Positions 16,621-26,060 of a stretch of 64,000 bases of DNA are shown here, in pieces (positions within the stretch are counted from its first letter, which is position 1; each line of letters begins with the position of its first letter). The translations under genes and the position numbers were made by a program. The stretch covers positions 558,001-622,000 of the forward strand of contig NZ_JAFCKH010000003.1 in the NCBI RefSeq assembly GCF_018130505.1, in the 5' to 3' direction. Source of the stretch: Bradyrhizobium tropiciagri. GTDB lineage: Bacteria > Pseudomonadota > Alphaproteobacteria > Rhizobiales > Xanthobacteraceae. The notes under the pieces are model-generated. The model was not told where the DNA came from. It did not search any database and saw only the letters and a program-made list of their open reading frames with translations.

Positions 16621-17697
16621 ATGGCCGATACGATCCAGGAAGTGCTGCAAGCCTTTGCGAAGGGCGAACTCGTCGTCGTCACCGACGATGACGACCGGGA
16701 AGGCGAGGGCGATCTGATCGTCGCGGCGTCGTTCTGCACGGCGGAAAAGATGGCCTTCATCATCCGCCACACCTCCGGCATCGTCTGCGCGCCGATCACC
16801 ACCGAAGACGCCCGCCGGCTGCGGCTCGACCCGATGGTGGCGCACAACGAGTCCAACCACACCACCGCCTTCACCGTCTCGATCGACTACAAGCCCGACG
16901 GCGGCACCGGCATTTCCGCCGAGGAACGCGCCTCCTGCTGCCGCGCGCTCGCCAATCCCAATGCCGGCGCGACGGACTTCGCGCGCCCCGGCCACATCTT
17001 CCCGCTGATCGCGCGCGACGGCGGCGTGCTGCTGCGCTCCGGCCATACCGAGGCCGCGGTCGATCTGTGCAAGCTCTCGGGCCTGCCCCCGGTCGGCGTC
17101 ATCAGCGAGCTGATGAACGACGATGGAACCGTGATGAAGGGCGAGCAGGTGGCGAAATTCGCCGCCGCCCACAAGCTCAAGCACGTCACCATCGCGGACC
17201 TGATCTCCTACCGCCAGGCGCGCGAGAAGCTGATCGAGCGCGTTGCGACCTTCACCACCGAAAGCCCGATCGGCCCGCTGCAGGGCTATGCCTACCGCTC
17301 GCCGTTCGACGAGATCATGCACGCCGCCTTCGTCTATAACGGCATCGGCGACGGCAAGAACGTGCTGACGCGGCTGCACAAGCCCAATATCGTGAAAGAC
17401 CTGTTCACCGGCCAGTCGCGCATGGAAGCCGTGCTGCGGCACTTCAAGGATGCCGGCCGCGGCGTGCTGGTCTATCTGCGCGACGGCGCCGCCGGCGTTC
17501 CGGTCGAGCCGGTCGGCGAAAACAAATCGGCGGAGGCCGATCGCAACAAGCAGTGGCGCGAGGTCGGCGTCGGCGCGCAGATCCTGCGCGATCTCGGCGT
17601 CAGCTCGATCCGAAACCTGACCTCGTCGGTGCATGACTACAAGGGCCTGTCCGGCTTCGGCATCGAGATCGTGTCGAACGAGAAGCTGGACAACTAA
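16621..17697 (+). CDS. ribB: 3,4-dihydroxy-2-butanone-4-phosphate synthase with degenerate GTP cyclohydrolase II domain
   Basis: The 358-residue protein carries the DHBP synthase that makes the four-carbon unit of riboflavin from ribulose 5-phosphate. Residues 1-200: acidic catalytic motif DDDDREGEGD at 22-31, RHTSGIVC near 49-56, RPGHIFPL and GHTEAAVDL. Residues about 205-358 correspond to the RibA (GTP cyclohydrolase II) half of RibBA, but contain no cysteine at all, so the zinc site of an active enzyme cannot form. The protein is therefore RibB with a RibA-like pseudo-domain, a form known in alphaproteobacteria. No FMN riboswitch was recognised upstream. A real ribA must lie elsewhere. Confidence 0.93.
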   Translation: MADTIQEVLQAFAKGELVVVTDDDDREGEGDLIVAASFCTAEKMAFIIRHTSGIVCAPITTEDARRLRLDPMVAHNESNHTTAFTVSIDYKPDGGTGISAEERASCCRALANPNAGATDFARPGHIFPLIARDGGVLLRSGHTEAAVDLCKLSGLPPVGVISELMNDDGTVMKGEQVAKFAAAHKLKHVTIADLISYRQAREKLIERVATFTTESPIGPLQGYAYRSPFDEIMHAAFVYNGIGDGKNVLTRLHKPNIVKDLFTGQSRMEAVLRHFKDAGRGVLVYLRDGAAGVPVEPVGENKSAEADRNKQWREVGVGAQILRDLGVSSIRNLTSSVHDYKGLSGFGIEIVSNEKLDN

Positions 17698-17702
17698 CCA
17701 TC

Positions 17703-17783
17703 GTCATTCCGGGATGGTGCGCAAGCACCAGACCCGGAATCTCGAGATTCCGGGTTCATCGCTGCACGACGCCCCGGAATGAC
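17703..17783. repeat. Inverted repeat, family E (gtcattccgg)
   Basis: Ends gtcattccgg (17703-17712) and ccggaatgac (17774-17783) pair exactly, with an inner palindrome acccggaatctcgagattccgggt (17732-17755). A second copy lies at 20137-20243. It sits six bases after the ribB stop. Confidence 0.87.
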
Positions 17784-17867
17784 AGCAGGCCCAATGCAAT
17801 TGCGCTTTGCAGCATAGCGCTCTAATTTATCCGCCGAATTTTGATACACGACGCGAAAGGATGTTTC

Positions 17868-19082
17868 ATGAGCGTGAGCCCCAAGGCAAAGGACAAGCCG
17901 GCTGCGGCCAGCTTCCAGTGGGATGATCCGTTCCTGCTCGACGACCAGCTCACCGAGGACGAGCGTCTGATCCGCGACACGGCGCGCGCCTATGCGCAGG
18001 ACAAGCTCCTGCCGCGGGTGACCAAGGCGTATCTCGAGGAGAAGACCGACCGCGAGATCTTCAACGAGATGGGCGAGCTCGGCCTGATCGGCGTGACGCT
18101 GCCGGAGGACTATGGCTGCGCCAATGCGAGCTACGTGGCCTATGGCCTCGTGGCGCGCGAGATCGAGCGCGTCGACAGCGGCTACCGCTCGATGAATTCC
18201 GTGCAGTCCTCGCTGGTGATGTATCCGATCTACGCCTATGGCGACGAGAACCAGCGCAAGAAGTACCTGCCCAAGCTTGCGACCGGCGAATGGGTCGGTT
18301 GCTTCGGCCTGACCGAGCCGGACGCCGGTTCCGATCCGGGCGGCATGAAGACCCGCGCCGAGAAGGTCGCCGACGGCTACAGGCTGAACGGCGCCAAGAT
18401 GTGGATCTCGAACGCGCCGATCGCCGACGTGTTCGTGGTCTGGGCCAAGTCGGCCGCGCATGACAACCAGATCCGCGGCTTCATCCTGGAGAAGGGCATG
18501 AAGGGCCTGTCGGCGCCGAAGGTCGGCGGCAAGCTCAGCTTGCGTGCCTCGATCACCGGCGAGATCGTGCTCGACAACGTGGTGGTGCCGGAAAGCGCGC
18601 TGCTGCCCAACGTCTCCGGCCTGAAGGGTCCGTTCGGCTGCCTCAACCGCGCCCGCTACGGCATCTCCTGGGGCGCGATGGGCGCCGCCGAGGACTGCAT
18701 GCACCGCGCGCGGCAATATACGCTGGACCGCAAGCAGTTCGGCCGGCCGCTCGCCGCCACCCAACTGGTGCAGAAGAAGCTCGCCGACATGGACACCGAG
18801 ATCGCGCTCGGCCTGCAGGCCTCGCTGCGCGTCGGCCGCCTGATGGACGAGGGTAAGATGGCGCCGGAGATGATCTCGATCGTCAAGCGCAACAATTGCG
18901 GCAAGGCGCTCGACATCGCCCGCATGGCGCGCGACATGCACGGCGGCAACGGTATCCAGATCGAGTACCACGTGATGCGCCACGCCGCGAACCTCGAGAC
19001 GGTGAACACCTACGAGGGCACCCACGACGTGCACGCGCTGATCCTGGGACGTGCGATCACCGGAATCCAGGCGTTTTCGTAA
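17868..19082 (+). CDS. gcdH: Glutaryl-CoA dehydrogenase
   Basis: The 404-residue flavoprotein oxidises and decarboxylates glutaryl-CoA to crotonyl-CoA in lysine, tryptophan and benzoate breakdown. It has the acyl-CoA dehydrogenase order: helical N-terminal domain ([20 protein letters not shown]), FAD-binding middle ([36 protein letters not shown]) and C-terminal domain with the catalytic base Glu383 in [10 protein letters not shown], the glutaryl-CoA position. Specific features of GcdH such as [16 protein letters not shown] and [13 protein letters not shown] are present. The start ATG at 17868 has an AAAGGA box 6 bases upstream; an in-frame TTG at 17841 is unlikely. It is flanked by repeat elements on both sides. 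Confidence 0.95.
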   Translation: MSVSPKAKDKPAAASFQWDDPFLLDDQLTEDERLIRDTARAYAQDKLLPRVTKAYLEEKTDREIFNEMGELGLIGVTLPEDYGCANASYVAYGLVAREIERVDSGYRSMNSVQSSLVMYPIYAYGDENQRKKYLPKLATGEWVGCFGLTEPDAGSDPGGMKTRAEKVADGYRLNGAKMWISNAPIADVFVVWAKSAAHDNQIRGFILEKGMKGLSAPKVGGKLSLRASITGEIVLDNVVVPESALLPNVSGLKGPFGCLNRARYGISWGAMGAAEDCMHRARQYTLDRKQFGRPLAATQLVQKKLADMDTEIALGLQASLRVGRLMDEGKMAPEMISIVKRNNCGKALDIARMARDMHGGNGIQIEYHVMRHAANLETVNTYEGTHDVHALILGRAITGIQAFS

Positions 19083-19102
19083 GCGCCTTGCACCGGCCAG
19101 CG

Positions 19103-19186
19103 TAGGATGGGTGGAGCGAAGCGATACCCATCTTCTCGCCCAGCATGCGCTGCATGATGGGTTTCGCTGCGCTCTAATCATCCTAC
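19103..19186. repeat. Inverted repeat, family F (gtaggatgggt)
   Basis: Ends gtaggatg.. (19103) and ..atcatcctac (19186) form an imperfect inverted repeat with inner arms gcgaagcgatacccat and atgatgggtttcgctgcgc. A closely similar copy is at 62617-62705. It lies between gcdH and the MBL hydrolase gene. Confidence 0.82.
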
Positions 19187-19209
19187 AGATTGCACTCCGG
19201 GCACTTCCC

Positions 19210-20127
19210 ATGGCCGACAACGACGACATCCCGTTCAACCGCGACTTCCCGCTGAAGCCCGGCGTGGTCGAGGAGGTGCGCCCCGGCGTCCGCCGCGTGC
19301 TCTGCAACAATCCGAGCCCGTTCACCTTCACCGGCACGGTCAGCTACATCGTGGGGCAGGGCAAGGTCGCGATCATCGATCCCGGTCCTGATGACGAGGC
19401 GCATGCCAAGGCGCTGCTCGATGCGGTGAAGGGCGAGACCGTGACGCACATCCTGGTCACCCACACCCATCGCGACCATTCGCCGAACACGCCGCGGATC
19501 AAGGCCGCCACCGGTGCGCCGGTTTATGCCGAGGGGCCGCACCGCGCCTCGCGGCCGCGCTTCGAGAGCGAGAAGCACAATCCGGAATCCGGCGCCGACC
19601 GCGATTTCCGGCCCGATATCGAGGTCAAGCATGGCGACGTCATCGAAGGCGCCGGCTTCGCGCTGGAGGCGGTCGCCACGCCCGGCCACACCGCCAACCA
19701 TCTGGCATTCGCGTGGGCCGAGCGCAGCATCAATTTCGTCGGCGACCATGTGATGGGCTGGTCGACCTCGATCGTGGCGCCGCCCGACGGCTCGATGATC
19801 GACTACATGGCCTCGCTGGAGCGGCTCGAGCAGCGGCCGGAGCAGCTGTATTTCTCGGGCCACGGCGCGGAGATTCCGGAAGGCCCGCGCTACGTCCGTT
19901 TCCTGGCGCGGCACCGCCGGGCGCGCGAGCAGTCGATCCTGCACCGGCTCGGCAAGGGCGAGGCCGACATCCCGACCATGGTGCGCGCGATCTATATCGG
20001 CCTCGATCCCAGGCTCGCCAACGCCGCCGGCTATTCGGTGCTGGCGCATCTGGAGGATCTGGTCGGACGCGGCATCGTGCTGACGGACGGCGATCCCGTG
20101 ATCGGCGGGACGTATCGGCTGGCGTAA
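19210..20127 (+). CDS. MBL-fold metallo-hydrolase (LACTB2-like)
   Basis: The 305-residue protein has the metallo-beta-lactamase fold. The metal motif HTHRDH is at residues 85-90, followed by further ligands in TPGHTANH, the Asp in GDHVMGWST and the His in FSGHGAEI. The C-terminal 60 residues (ILHRLGKGEADIPTMVRAIY) form a small winged-helix-like domain typical of the LACTB2/RNase-like branch. Members hydrolyse thioesters, RNA or other compounds; the substrate here cannot be told. The position next to glutaryl-CoA dehydrogenase suggests CoA-ester metabolism but a repeat element separates them. The start is the ATG at 19210; no strong ribosome-binding site is visible. Confidence 0.9.
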   Translation: MADNDDIPFNRDFPLKPGVVEEVRPGVRRVLCNNPSPFTFTGTVSYIVGQGKVAIIDPGPDDEAHAKALLDAVKGETVTHILVTHTHRDHSPNTPRIKAATGAPVYAEGPHRASRPRFESEKHNPESGADRDFRPDIEVKHGDVIEGAGFALEAVATPGHTANHLAFAWAERSINFVGDHVMGWSTSIVAPPDGSMIDYMASLERLEQRPEQLYFSGHGAEIPEGPRYVRFLARHRRAREQSILHRLGKGEADIPTMVRAIYIGLDPRLANAAGYSVLAHLEDLVGRGIVLTDGDPVIGGTYRLA

Positions 20128-20136
20128 CTCTATCCA

Positions 20137-20243
20137 CCCGTCATTCCGGGGCTCGCGCAGCGAGAACCCGGAATCTATCGGGCCGCAACGTCCGTGGTGA
20201 AATGGATTCCGGGTTCGTGCTTCGCACGCCCCGGAATGACGGG
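20137..20243. repeat. Inverted repeat, family E copy 2
   Basis: Ends cccgtcattccgggg (20137-20151) and ccccggaatgacggg (20229-20243) pair exactly over 15 bases; inner arms gaacccggaatc and gattccgggttc also pair. It sits in the gap between two convergent genes, so it may also stop transcription from both sides. Confidence 0.9.
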
Positions 20244-20250
20244 GTGAGAG

Positions 20251-21138
20251 TTACTTCTTCACCGTCTTCGCCGGCGGTGCCTTTGGGGCGGGCGCCGGTT
20301 TCTTCACCGGCTTCTCCTTGTCGTTCTCGGCCGCGGCGTTGATGTCCTCGATCAGCTTCTTCACCCGCGCCGCGTTGCTGCCGAGATCGGTGTCGAAATA
20401 GCGCGAGGCCGAGCGGATATCGACGCGCGAGTCGTCGCCGTCGGCCGTCACCCGGATCGCGACGTCCTCGCGGAACCCCATGATCGGCGTGCGCGCCACC
20501 GCCTCGATCCGGCCGATGCGGCGCGGCGGCTGCGGCGCGCGCTCGTCGATCACGAGCCACTTGCGCCGGTGCACCAGCCGCAGCGTCAGCTCATAGGCGC
20601 GATCGACGGGAACCTCGAGCTCGACGGTTTCGATGTCGGGATAGGCCTTGCGCTGCTGCTCGGCCGAATAGAGGCCGGCATAGACGGCCGGGTTGGTGCC
20701 CGCGCCGGTGCGCAGCTGCGCGAGCGCCTCGAATTTCGGCGGGTCGATCGAGTCGGTGGTGACGTCGTAGATCCGCGGCAGCTTGCGGTACTGATAGGCG
20801 AGGTAGCCGGGGTAGGCGAGCACGGCGGCGTCGATCAGGAAGGCGAGCAGGATGCGGCCCATGCCGCGGGTGCCGTTCTGCCAGATCGCCGCGAAGGCGC
20901 CGAGGCCGATCAGGATCGAGAGCGCGGCGCAGGCCAGCGCGCCGAAGAAGGTCGCCAGCGCCGGCTTCACCTCGAGGAAACCGAAGCGGACGATCAGGAT
21001 CGAGACCGCCACCGCGATGACGGAGAAGATGGCGAGATTGCGCGACCAGGTCGCAAGACCGGACACGGGTTCCTGCTGGTAGGGCGCGGAAAACCTGCGG
21101 GCCATTCGTTCGAAATCTGCCTGACGGTGCCGGGCCAT
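20251..21138 (-). CDS. DUF1499 membrane protein
   Basis: The 295-residue protein has three hydrophobic segments in the first 120 residues (NLAIFSVIAVAVSILIV, ALATFFGALACAALSILIG, GRILLAFLIDAAVLAYPGYL), followed by a soluble DUF1499 domain (about 135-265: PAVYAGLYSAEQQRKAYPDI, ELTLRLVHRRKWLVIDE, DVAIRVTADGDDSRVDIRSASR). The C-terminus is a Lys/Pro/Ala-rich tail (KKPAPAPKAPPAKTVKK). The role of DUF1499 is unknown. I chose the ATG at 21138 rather than a TTG one codon upstream. It is convergent with the MBL hydrolase gene. Confidence 0.87.
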   Translation of the reverse strand: MARHRQADFERMARRFSAPYQQEPVSGLATWSRNLAIFSVIAVAVSILIVRFGFLEVKPALATFFGALACAALSILIGLGAFAAIWQNGTRGMGRILLAFLIDAAVLAYPGYLAYQYRKLPRIYDVTTDSIDPPKFEALAQLRTGAGTNPAVYAGLYSAEQQRKAYPDIETVELEVPVDRAYELTLRLVHRRKWLVIDERAPQPPRRIGRIEAVARTPIMGFREDVAIRVTADGDDSRVDIRSASRYFDTDLGSNAARVKKLIEDINAAAENDKEKPVKKPAPAPKAPPAKTVKK

Positions 21139-21229
21139 CAATGCCGGGCTTCAATGGTCGTGTGAGACCATGGCCCTGCGGCAAATTCAAGGGAATTTGG
21201 GGCCGCCGCCTCTGACCCTGCCAGATATG

Positions 21230-21319
21230 CGTAGCCCGGATGCAGCGAAGCGAAATCCGGGGCAGGTCCTTCGCCGAGTGACCAAACCCCGGATTGCGCT
21301 TCGCTCCATCCGGGCTACG
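21230..21319. repeat. Inverted repeat, family D copy 2
   Basis: Ends cgtagcccggatg (21230-21242) and catccgggctacg (21307-21319) pair exactly; inner arms gcgaagcgaaatccgggg and ccccggattgcgcttcgc pair with one mismatch. It is the second copy of the element seen at 16415. Confidence 0.9.
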
Positions 21320-21342
21320 ATTTCTTCATTGCGACCGAACCG

Positions 21343-22971
21343 TCACGCCGCCGCGTTCGGGAAGCGGTAGTCCTTGAACTGGTCGCGCAGCGCCGTCTTC
21401 AGGATCTTGCCGGTCGCGGTGTGCGGAATGCCGTCGACGAAGGCGACGTCGTCGGGCATCCACCACTTGGCGATCTTGCCGTCCATGAACTTCAGGATGT
21501 CCTCGCGCGTCGCGCTCTGGCCCTGCTTGAGCTGCACGATCAGAAGCGGACGCTCGTCCCATTTCGGGTGATGCACGCCGATCACCGCAGCCTCGGCGAC
21601 CGCCGGATGGCCGACCGCGAGGTTCTCCAGGTCGATCGACGAGATCCATTCGCCGCCGGACTTGATCACGTCCTTGGAGCGGTCGGTGATCCGCATGTAG
21701 CCGTGCTCGTCCATCGTCGAGACGTCGCCGGTGTCGAAGAAGCCGGCATCGTCGAGGATGTCGGCATCGACCCGGAAATAGGCCTTGGCGATCGCCGGGC
21801 CGGAGACCTTGAGGCGGCCGAAGGTCTTGCCGTCCCACGGCAGGTCCTTGCCGGAATCATCGGTGATCTTCATCTCGACGCCGAACGGCGGGTAGCCCTG
21901 GGTCTGCAGGATGTCGAGCCGCTCCTCGCCGGTGCGGCTGTTGAACGGCGGCTTGAGGGTGGCGAGCGTGCCGAGCGGGCTCATCTCGGTCATGCCCCAG
22001 GCGTGACGGACCTGGCTGCCCATATCGAGGAAGTTCTTGATCATCGAGCGCGGCATCGCCGAGCCGCCGCAGATCACCATCTGCAACTCCGGCAGCTTCA
22101 GATTGTTGGCTGCCATGTATTGCAGCAGCATCAGCCACACGGTCGGTACGCCGGCGGTGTGGGTGACCTTTTCGGTCGAGAGCAGCTCATAGACCGAGGC
22201 ACCGTCGAGCTTCGGGCCCGGCATCACCAGCTTGGTGCCCATCGAGGGCGCCGAGAAGGCGATGCCCCAGCTGTTGGCATGGAACAAGGGGACGACCGGG
22301 AGCATTGTGTCCGAGGCGGAGGTGCCCAGCGCGTCCTTCGAGTTGGCCATCAGCGCATGCAACACGTTGGAGCGGTGCGAATACAGGACACCCTTGGGAT
22401 CGCCCGTCGTGCCGGACGTGTAGCACATCGCCGCCGCGGTGTTCTCGTCGAAGGTCTTCCACTCGAACTTGCCGTCGGACGCGGCGATCCAGTCCTCATA
22501 GGCGACCACGTTCTTCAGCGTGGTCTGCGGCATATGCGCCTTGTCGGTCAGGATCACGTAGCGCTCGACGCTCGGCAGCTGGTCGGCGATCTTCTCCAGC
22601 ACCGGAACGAAGGTCAGGTCGGTGATGACGATGCGGTCCTGGGCGTGGTTGACGATCCAGGCGATCTGCTCTGGAAACAGCCGCGGATTGACCGTATGGC
22701 AGATCGCGCCGATCCCCATGACGCCGTACCAGACTTCGAGATGGCGCCAGGTGTTCCAGGCAATGGTGGCGATGCGGTCGCCGAGCTTGATGCCGTCGCG
22801 TTCGAGGCTCTGCGAGACCTTCAGGGCGCGGCCATGGATCTCGGCGTAAGTGGTGCGATGAATGGGGCCTTCGACCGACCGCGTCACGACTTCCTGCGTG
22901 CCGTGATATTTCGCGGCGTGCTCGATAATCTTGTGACACAGCAAAGGCCAGTCTTGCATCAAGCCAAGCAT
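21343..22971 (-). CDS. Long-chain or medium-chain fatty acid--CoA ligase (AMP-forming)
   Basis: The 542-residue protein is an acyl-CoA synthetase of the adenylate-forming family. The AMP/phosphate loop [11 protein letters not shown] is at residues 184-194; [10 protein letters not shown] (A5 motif), [20 protein letters not shown] (A7-A8) and the C-terminal catalytic Lys in [12 protein letters not shown] are all present. The family closest by motif is the FadD13/DmdB-like 'long-chain fatty acid-CoA ligase' group. Start: the ATG at 22971 is preceded by AGGAGGG about 9 bases upstream; an in-frame codon at 23013 is less likely. It is a single gene; a family D repeat lies just downstream. Confidence 0.93.
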   Translation of the reverse strand: MLGLMQDWPLLCHKIIEHAAKYHGTQEVVTRSVEGPIHRTTYAEIHGRALKVSQSLERDGIKLGDRIATIAWNTWRHLEVWYGVMGIGAICHTVNPRLFPEQIAWIVNHAQDRIVITDLTFVPVLEKIADQLPSVERYVILTDKAHMPQTTLKNVVAYEDWIAASDGKFEWKTFDENTAAAMCYTSGTTGDPKGVLYSHRSNVLHALMANSKDALGTSASDTMLPVVPLFHANSWGIAFSAPSMGTKLVMPGPKLDGASVYELLSTEKVTHTAGVPTVWLMLLQYMAANNLKLPELQMVICGGSAMPRSMIKNFLDMGSQVRHAWGMTEMSPLGTLATLKPPFNSRTGEERLDILQTQGYPPFGVEMKITDDSGKDLPWDGKTFGRLKVSGPAIAKAYFRVDADILDDAGFFDTGDVSTMDEHGYMRITDRSKDVIKSGGEWISSIDLENLAVGHPAVAEAAVIGVHHPKWDERPLLIVQLKQGQSATREDILKFMDGKIAKWWMPDDVAFVDGIPHTATGKILKTALRDQFKDYRFPNAAA

Positions 22972-23047
22972 ACGCAAATCCCTCCTCAATCCTCGCGCAT
23001 GATCCGCCGGCATCTTTGGCGGCCGGCAGTAAAATCATGGAACTGAC

Positions 23048-24226
23048 ATGAACTGTAGCGCGGAGAAAGCAAGCCGAAAATGGCCTGATGGCGCGTTTCG
23101 CCGCGCCCGCGCGGCAATGGTTACCGCCGCCGTGGCCGCGCTTTGGCTTGGCATGCAAGCCGAGCCGGCGGAGGCCCGGCGCTCGGCCGGCTTTCCGTGG
23201 GACGATCTGTTCGGCACGCGCCCGCACCGGCCGCGCGCGGCTCCGCGCCGCGCGGCGGTGCCGTTGCCGAAGCCGCGCCCGGCCGACGCGCCCGGCTCGG
23301 AGAAGCCCGCGCCGGCCGCCGCCAGGACGCAGCCTCCCGCCGGGCCTGCCGAGGCCGCAAGGCCCGCCGAGACGGCCAAGCCGGCAGAGACAGCCAGGCC
23401 TGCAGACAAGCCGGCGGAGGTCGCCAAGCCCGCAGCGCCCCAGCTCTCGGCCTGCCGGCAGGCGCTGACCGAGGAGATCGCGATCGCGCCGAGCATCCCG
23501 GACATTCATGGCGCGGGCGGTTGCGGCGGCGAGGATCTGGTGCGGCTGGAGGCGATCGTGCTGCCGGACAAGCGCAAGGTTACGGTGAAGCCCGCGGCGA
23601 TCCTCCGCTGCAAGATGGCAAGCGCGATCGCCGACTGGATCCGCACCGATGTCGCGCCGCTTGCAGAGGCGCAGGACAGCGCGATCAGCGTGCTCGACAA
23701 TTTCGACTCGTTCGAGTGCCGCGGCCGCAACCGCGTCGCCGGCGCGCAGCTCTCCGAGCACGGTCGCGCCAACGCGCTCGACGTGCGCGCGTTCGGTCTT
23801 GCCAATGGCAAGTCGATCTCGCTGACCGACCGCAGCGTGCCGCGGCCCCTGCGCGAGACCGTGCTGCATTCGGTGTGCGCGCGCTTCTCCACCGTGCTCG
23901 GCCCGGGCTCGGACTGGTACCACGAGGACCACATCCATCTCGACCTGATGGAGCGCCGCAACAACTACCGGATCTGCCAGTGGAACGTGTACGACCCGAT
24001 GCCGCAGACGGCCCCGCTGCTCCCGGCCCAGCGCCCCGAGGAGGCGCCGCCGCGCGAGGTCGCCGCCAAGTCCGAAAGCGGCAAGTCCGAGGGTGGCAAG
24101 GGCAAGCCGGACGCGGAAGAGCGCGATGCTGACGTGCCGCATCCCGCGGACAGTGCCAAGGCGGCGCCGCCGGCCGATACTCCCCCGTCCAGGAAGCCAA
24201 AACGGTCACGGTCCCAGGCTAGATAG
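23048..24226 (+). CDS. Extensin-like / VanY-fold periplasmic protein
   Basis: The 392-residue protein has an N-terminal hydrophobic signal (AAMVTAAVAALWLGMQAEPAEA, cleavage near residue 43), a 90-residue low-complexity Pro/Ala/Lys linker (about 60-130: AARPAETAKPAETARPADKP), then an extensin-like C-terminal domain (Pfam extensin-like_C). That domain resembles the M15 (D,D-carboxypeptidase) fold, with the potential zinc ligands SEHGRANALD (His238, Asp245) and DWYHEDHIHLD (His292, His295, His297). It ends in a basic low-complexity tail. The likely role is in cell wall (peptidoglycan) remodelling. The next gene (DUF4424) starts 28 bases downstream, so they may be co-transcribed. Confidence 0.88.
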   Translation: MNCSAEKASRKWPDGAFRRARAAMVTAAVAALWLGMQAEPAEARRSAGFPWDDLFGTRPHRPRAAPRRAAVPLPKPRPADAPGSEKPAPAAARTQPPAGPAEAARPAETAKPAETARPADKPAEVAKPAAPQLSACRQALTEEIAIAPSIPDIHGAGGCGGEDLVRLEAIVLPDKRKVTVKPAAILRCKMASAIADWIRTDVAPLAEAQDSAISVLDNFDSFECRGRNRVAGAQLSEHGRANALDVRAFGLANGKSISLTDRSVPRPLRETVLHSVCARFSTVLGPGSDWYHEDHIHLDLMERRNNYRICQWNVYDPMPQTAPLLPAQRPEEAPPREVAAKSESGKSEGGKGKPDAEERDADVPHPADSAKAAPPADTPPSRKPKRSRSQAR

Positions 24227-24254
24227 AAGCCCGTCCCGTGCCCCGAGGTCTTTG

Positions 24255-25316
24255 ATGGCTACCTTGTTCCGATCGCCGATTGCCCGCCTACTGCTTGCCG
24301 CGACGCTGGGCGCGATGGCGAAGCCCGCGCAGGCCAATGATTCGGCGGCCGCGATGGCCGCCGGCGGCCTTCAGCTCGTCAGGAGCGATCAGGTCCGGAT
24401 GGTATCGGAGGTGCTGCGCATCGCGCCGAGGCTGGTCGAGGTCGACTATGTCTTCGAGAACACTGGCGCGACGGACGCGACGACGCTGGTGGCCTTTCCG
24501 TTGCCGGAGCTCAGCCAGACGGTTTGGTATTACAGCCCACTCAACATCCCGTTCGGCAAAGACTCCAATTTCATCGGATTTCAGGTCTGGGCCGATGGGC
24601 GGGAAATCAAGCCGGACATCGAAGTCAGGGCGTTCGGCAAAGGCGGCGAAATCACCGCCGAACTTGAGAGGCTGGGCGTCGACGCTCTCCACCCCGATCT
24701 CAGTCGGCCGGAAGTCGTGGACGCGCTGCGGCGGCGGGACCTCCTCATCGGCGACGGCACCGACAGCAAGACCAATAAGGCCCGGTTCGTCGCAGACTGG
24801 TCCGTCAGGGTCAGTTTCCATTGGTCGCAGACGTTCCCGGCCGGCAAGCAGGTCGCTGTGCGGCACCGGTATCGCCCGGCCTATGGCGGCTTCTACGCGC
24901 ATGTCGATCCAAGTGCTCGGCGCCTTCGGGACAACAAGGATCAGACGCTCGGCGGGCAATGGTGCTTCGACCAGAGCTACCGGGCTGCCGAGGGAAGATT
25001 GCTGGATCGGCAGTACGCGGCTGCGGCGAAGCGAGGGGACTACGTCTCAGGCGACTACGACGTGTGGTACGACTTCGTCCAATACGTGCTCAAGACCGGC
25101 GCCAACTGGAACGGTCCGATCGGCCGCTTCGAACTGCAGATCGACAAGGGCGGCGCCGAACTGGTGTCGAGCTGCCCAATTCCGGGCTTGCAGCTGCAAC
25201 GTACTCCCTACGGCTTCAATGCCGTCGCCGAGCACTATACGCCGACCAACGATCTCGACATCCTGTTCGTCTCGAGCCGTTTCCTCGGAAAGCCGGATAG
25301 CTCGCAGGAGCAATAA
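24255..25316 (+). CDS. DUF4424 exported protein
   Basis: The 353-residue protein has a Sec signal peptide (LLLAATLGAMAKPAQA, cleavage near residue 28) and the DUF4424 hallmark at the mature start, NDSAAAMAAGGLQLVRSDQV. It is expected to be a periplasmic beta-rich protein; function is unknown. Two Cys (QWCFDQ and SSCPIPG) could form a disulphide. The ATG at 24255 lacks a strong ribosome-binding box (ccccgaggtctttg, so GAGG at 8 bases). Slightly lower GC than its neighbours is visible. It follows the extensin-like gene by 28 bases. Confidence 0.85.
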   Translation: MATLFRSPIARLLLAATLGAMAKPAQANDSAAAMAAGGLQLVRSDQVRMVSEVLRIAPRLVEVDYVFENTGATDATTLVAFPLPELSQTVWYYSPLNIPFGKDSNFIGFQVWADGREIKPDIEVRAFGKGGEITAELERLGVDALHPDLSRPEVVDALRRRDLLIGDGTDSKTNKARFVADWSVRVSFHWSQTFPAGKQVAVRHRYRPAYGGFYAHVDPSARRLRDNKDQTLGGQWCFDQSYRAAEGRLLDRQYAAAAKRGDYVSGDYDVWYDFVQYVLKTGANWNGPIGRFELQIDKGGAELVSSCPIPGLQLQRTPYGFNAVAEHYTPTNDLDILFVSSRFLGKPDSSQEQ

Positions 25317-25334
25317 GGATCAGCCAACAAAAAA

Positions 25335-25353
25335 GCGCCGGCAAAGCCGGCGC
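25335..25353. terminator. Bidirectional intrinsic terminator
   Basis: An 8-base stem gcgccggc (25335-25342) / gccggcgc (25346-25353) with an aaa loop lies between convergent genes. On the minus strand the stem is followed by ttttttgttgg, a good terminator for the L,D-transpeptidase gene; on the plus strand it follows DUF4424 by 18 bases. Confidence 0.88.
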
Positions 25354-25382
25354 CCTTGATCGCGGTTGCGATGTGATGCGGA

Positions 25383-26060
25383 TCAGTAGGTCGTGCCGCC
25401 GCCGCCCTGCAGCGCCATCTGCGGCTTGTAGGGGCTGTCACCGTGCTTCGGCTCCAGCACCACGACCATGGTGCCGAGCTTGACGCGGTTGTAGAGGTCG
25501 ATGACGTCCTCGTTGGTCATGCGGATGCAGCCCGAGGAGATCGAGGCGCCGATATATTCCGGCTGGTTGGTGCCGTGGATGCGGAACAGCGTGTCCTTGC
25601 CGCCCGAGTAGAGATACATCGCGCGCGAGCCCATCGGATTGTCCGGGCCGGGAGCGACGAACGTCGGAACGCCGAGGCGGGAGATTTCGCCGGGGGTCGG
25701 GTGCCAGGCCGGCCATTCGGTCATGCTGCCAACCTTGGCGATGCCGGACCAGGCCATCGCCTCTTCGCCGACCGTGATGCCGTAGCGGATCGCCTTGCCG
25801 TCGTTCAGCACGTAATAGAGGTAATGGTTGTCGGAATCGACCAGGATGGAGCCCGGGGCTTCCTTGCGGTGATATTCGACGATGGCGCGGCGGAACGGCT
25901 CGGCGACCGGGGTCTTGACGTAGGTGGTCTTGGCCAGCAGTTCCTTGTCACGCGGCTTGAAGTTCGAGGTGTTGGTTGCCTCGTAGGTTGTTGCCTGCAT
26001 GCAACCCGACAACATCAGGCCCGCGGCCAGGACTCCGAAGATAACTTTCAGCGACGACAT
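25383..26060 (-). CDS. L,D-transpeptidase (YkuD family) lipoprotein
   Basis: The 225-residue protein links peptidoglycan stems or attaches proteins to the wall. An N-terminal lipobox LSGC (residues 17-20, Cys20) marks it as a lipoprotein. The YkuD catalytic motif is intact: His162 (HGTNQPEYIG) and Cys178 in SSGCIRM. Domain core: ILVDSDNHYLYYVLNDG, then YGITVG, then WPAWHPTPGE. The C-terminal tail (GDSPYKPQMALQGGGG) is Gly-rich. It is transcribed alone, with its own terminator at 25335-25353. Multiple YkuD paralogues are usual in Rhizobiales. Confidence 0.93.
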   Translation of the reverse strand: MSSLKVIFGVLAAGLMLSGCMQATTYEATNTSNFKPRDKELLAKTTYVKTPVAEPFRRAIVEYHRKEAPGSILVDSDNHYLYYVLNDGKAIRYGITVGEEAMAWSGIAKVGSMTEWPAWHPTPGEISRLGVPTFVAPGPDNPMGSRAMYLYSGGKDTLFRIHGTNQPEYIGASISSGCIRMTNEDVIDLYNRVKLGTMVVVLEPKHGDSPYKPQMALQGGGGTTY

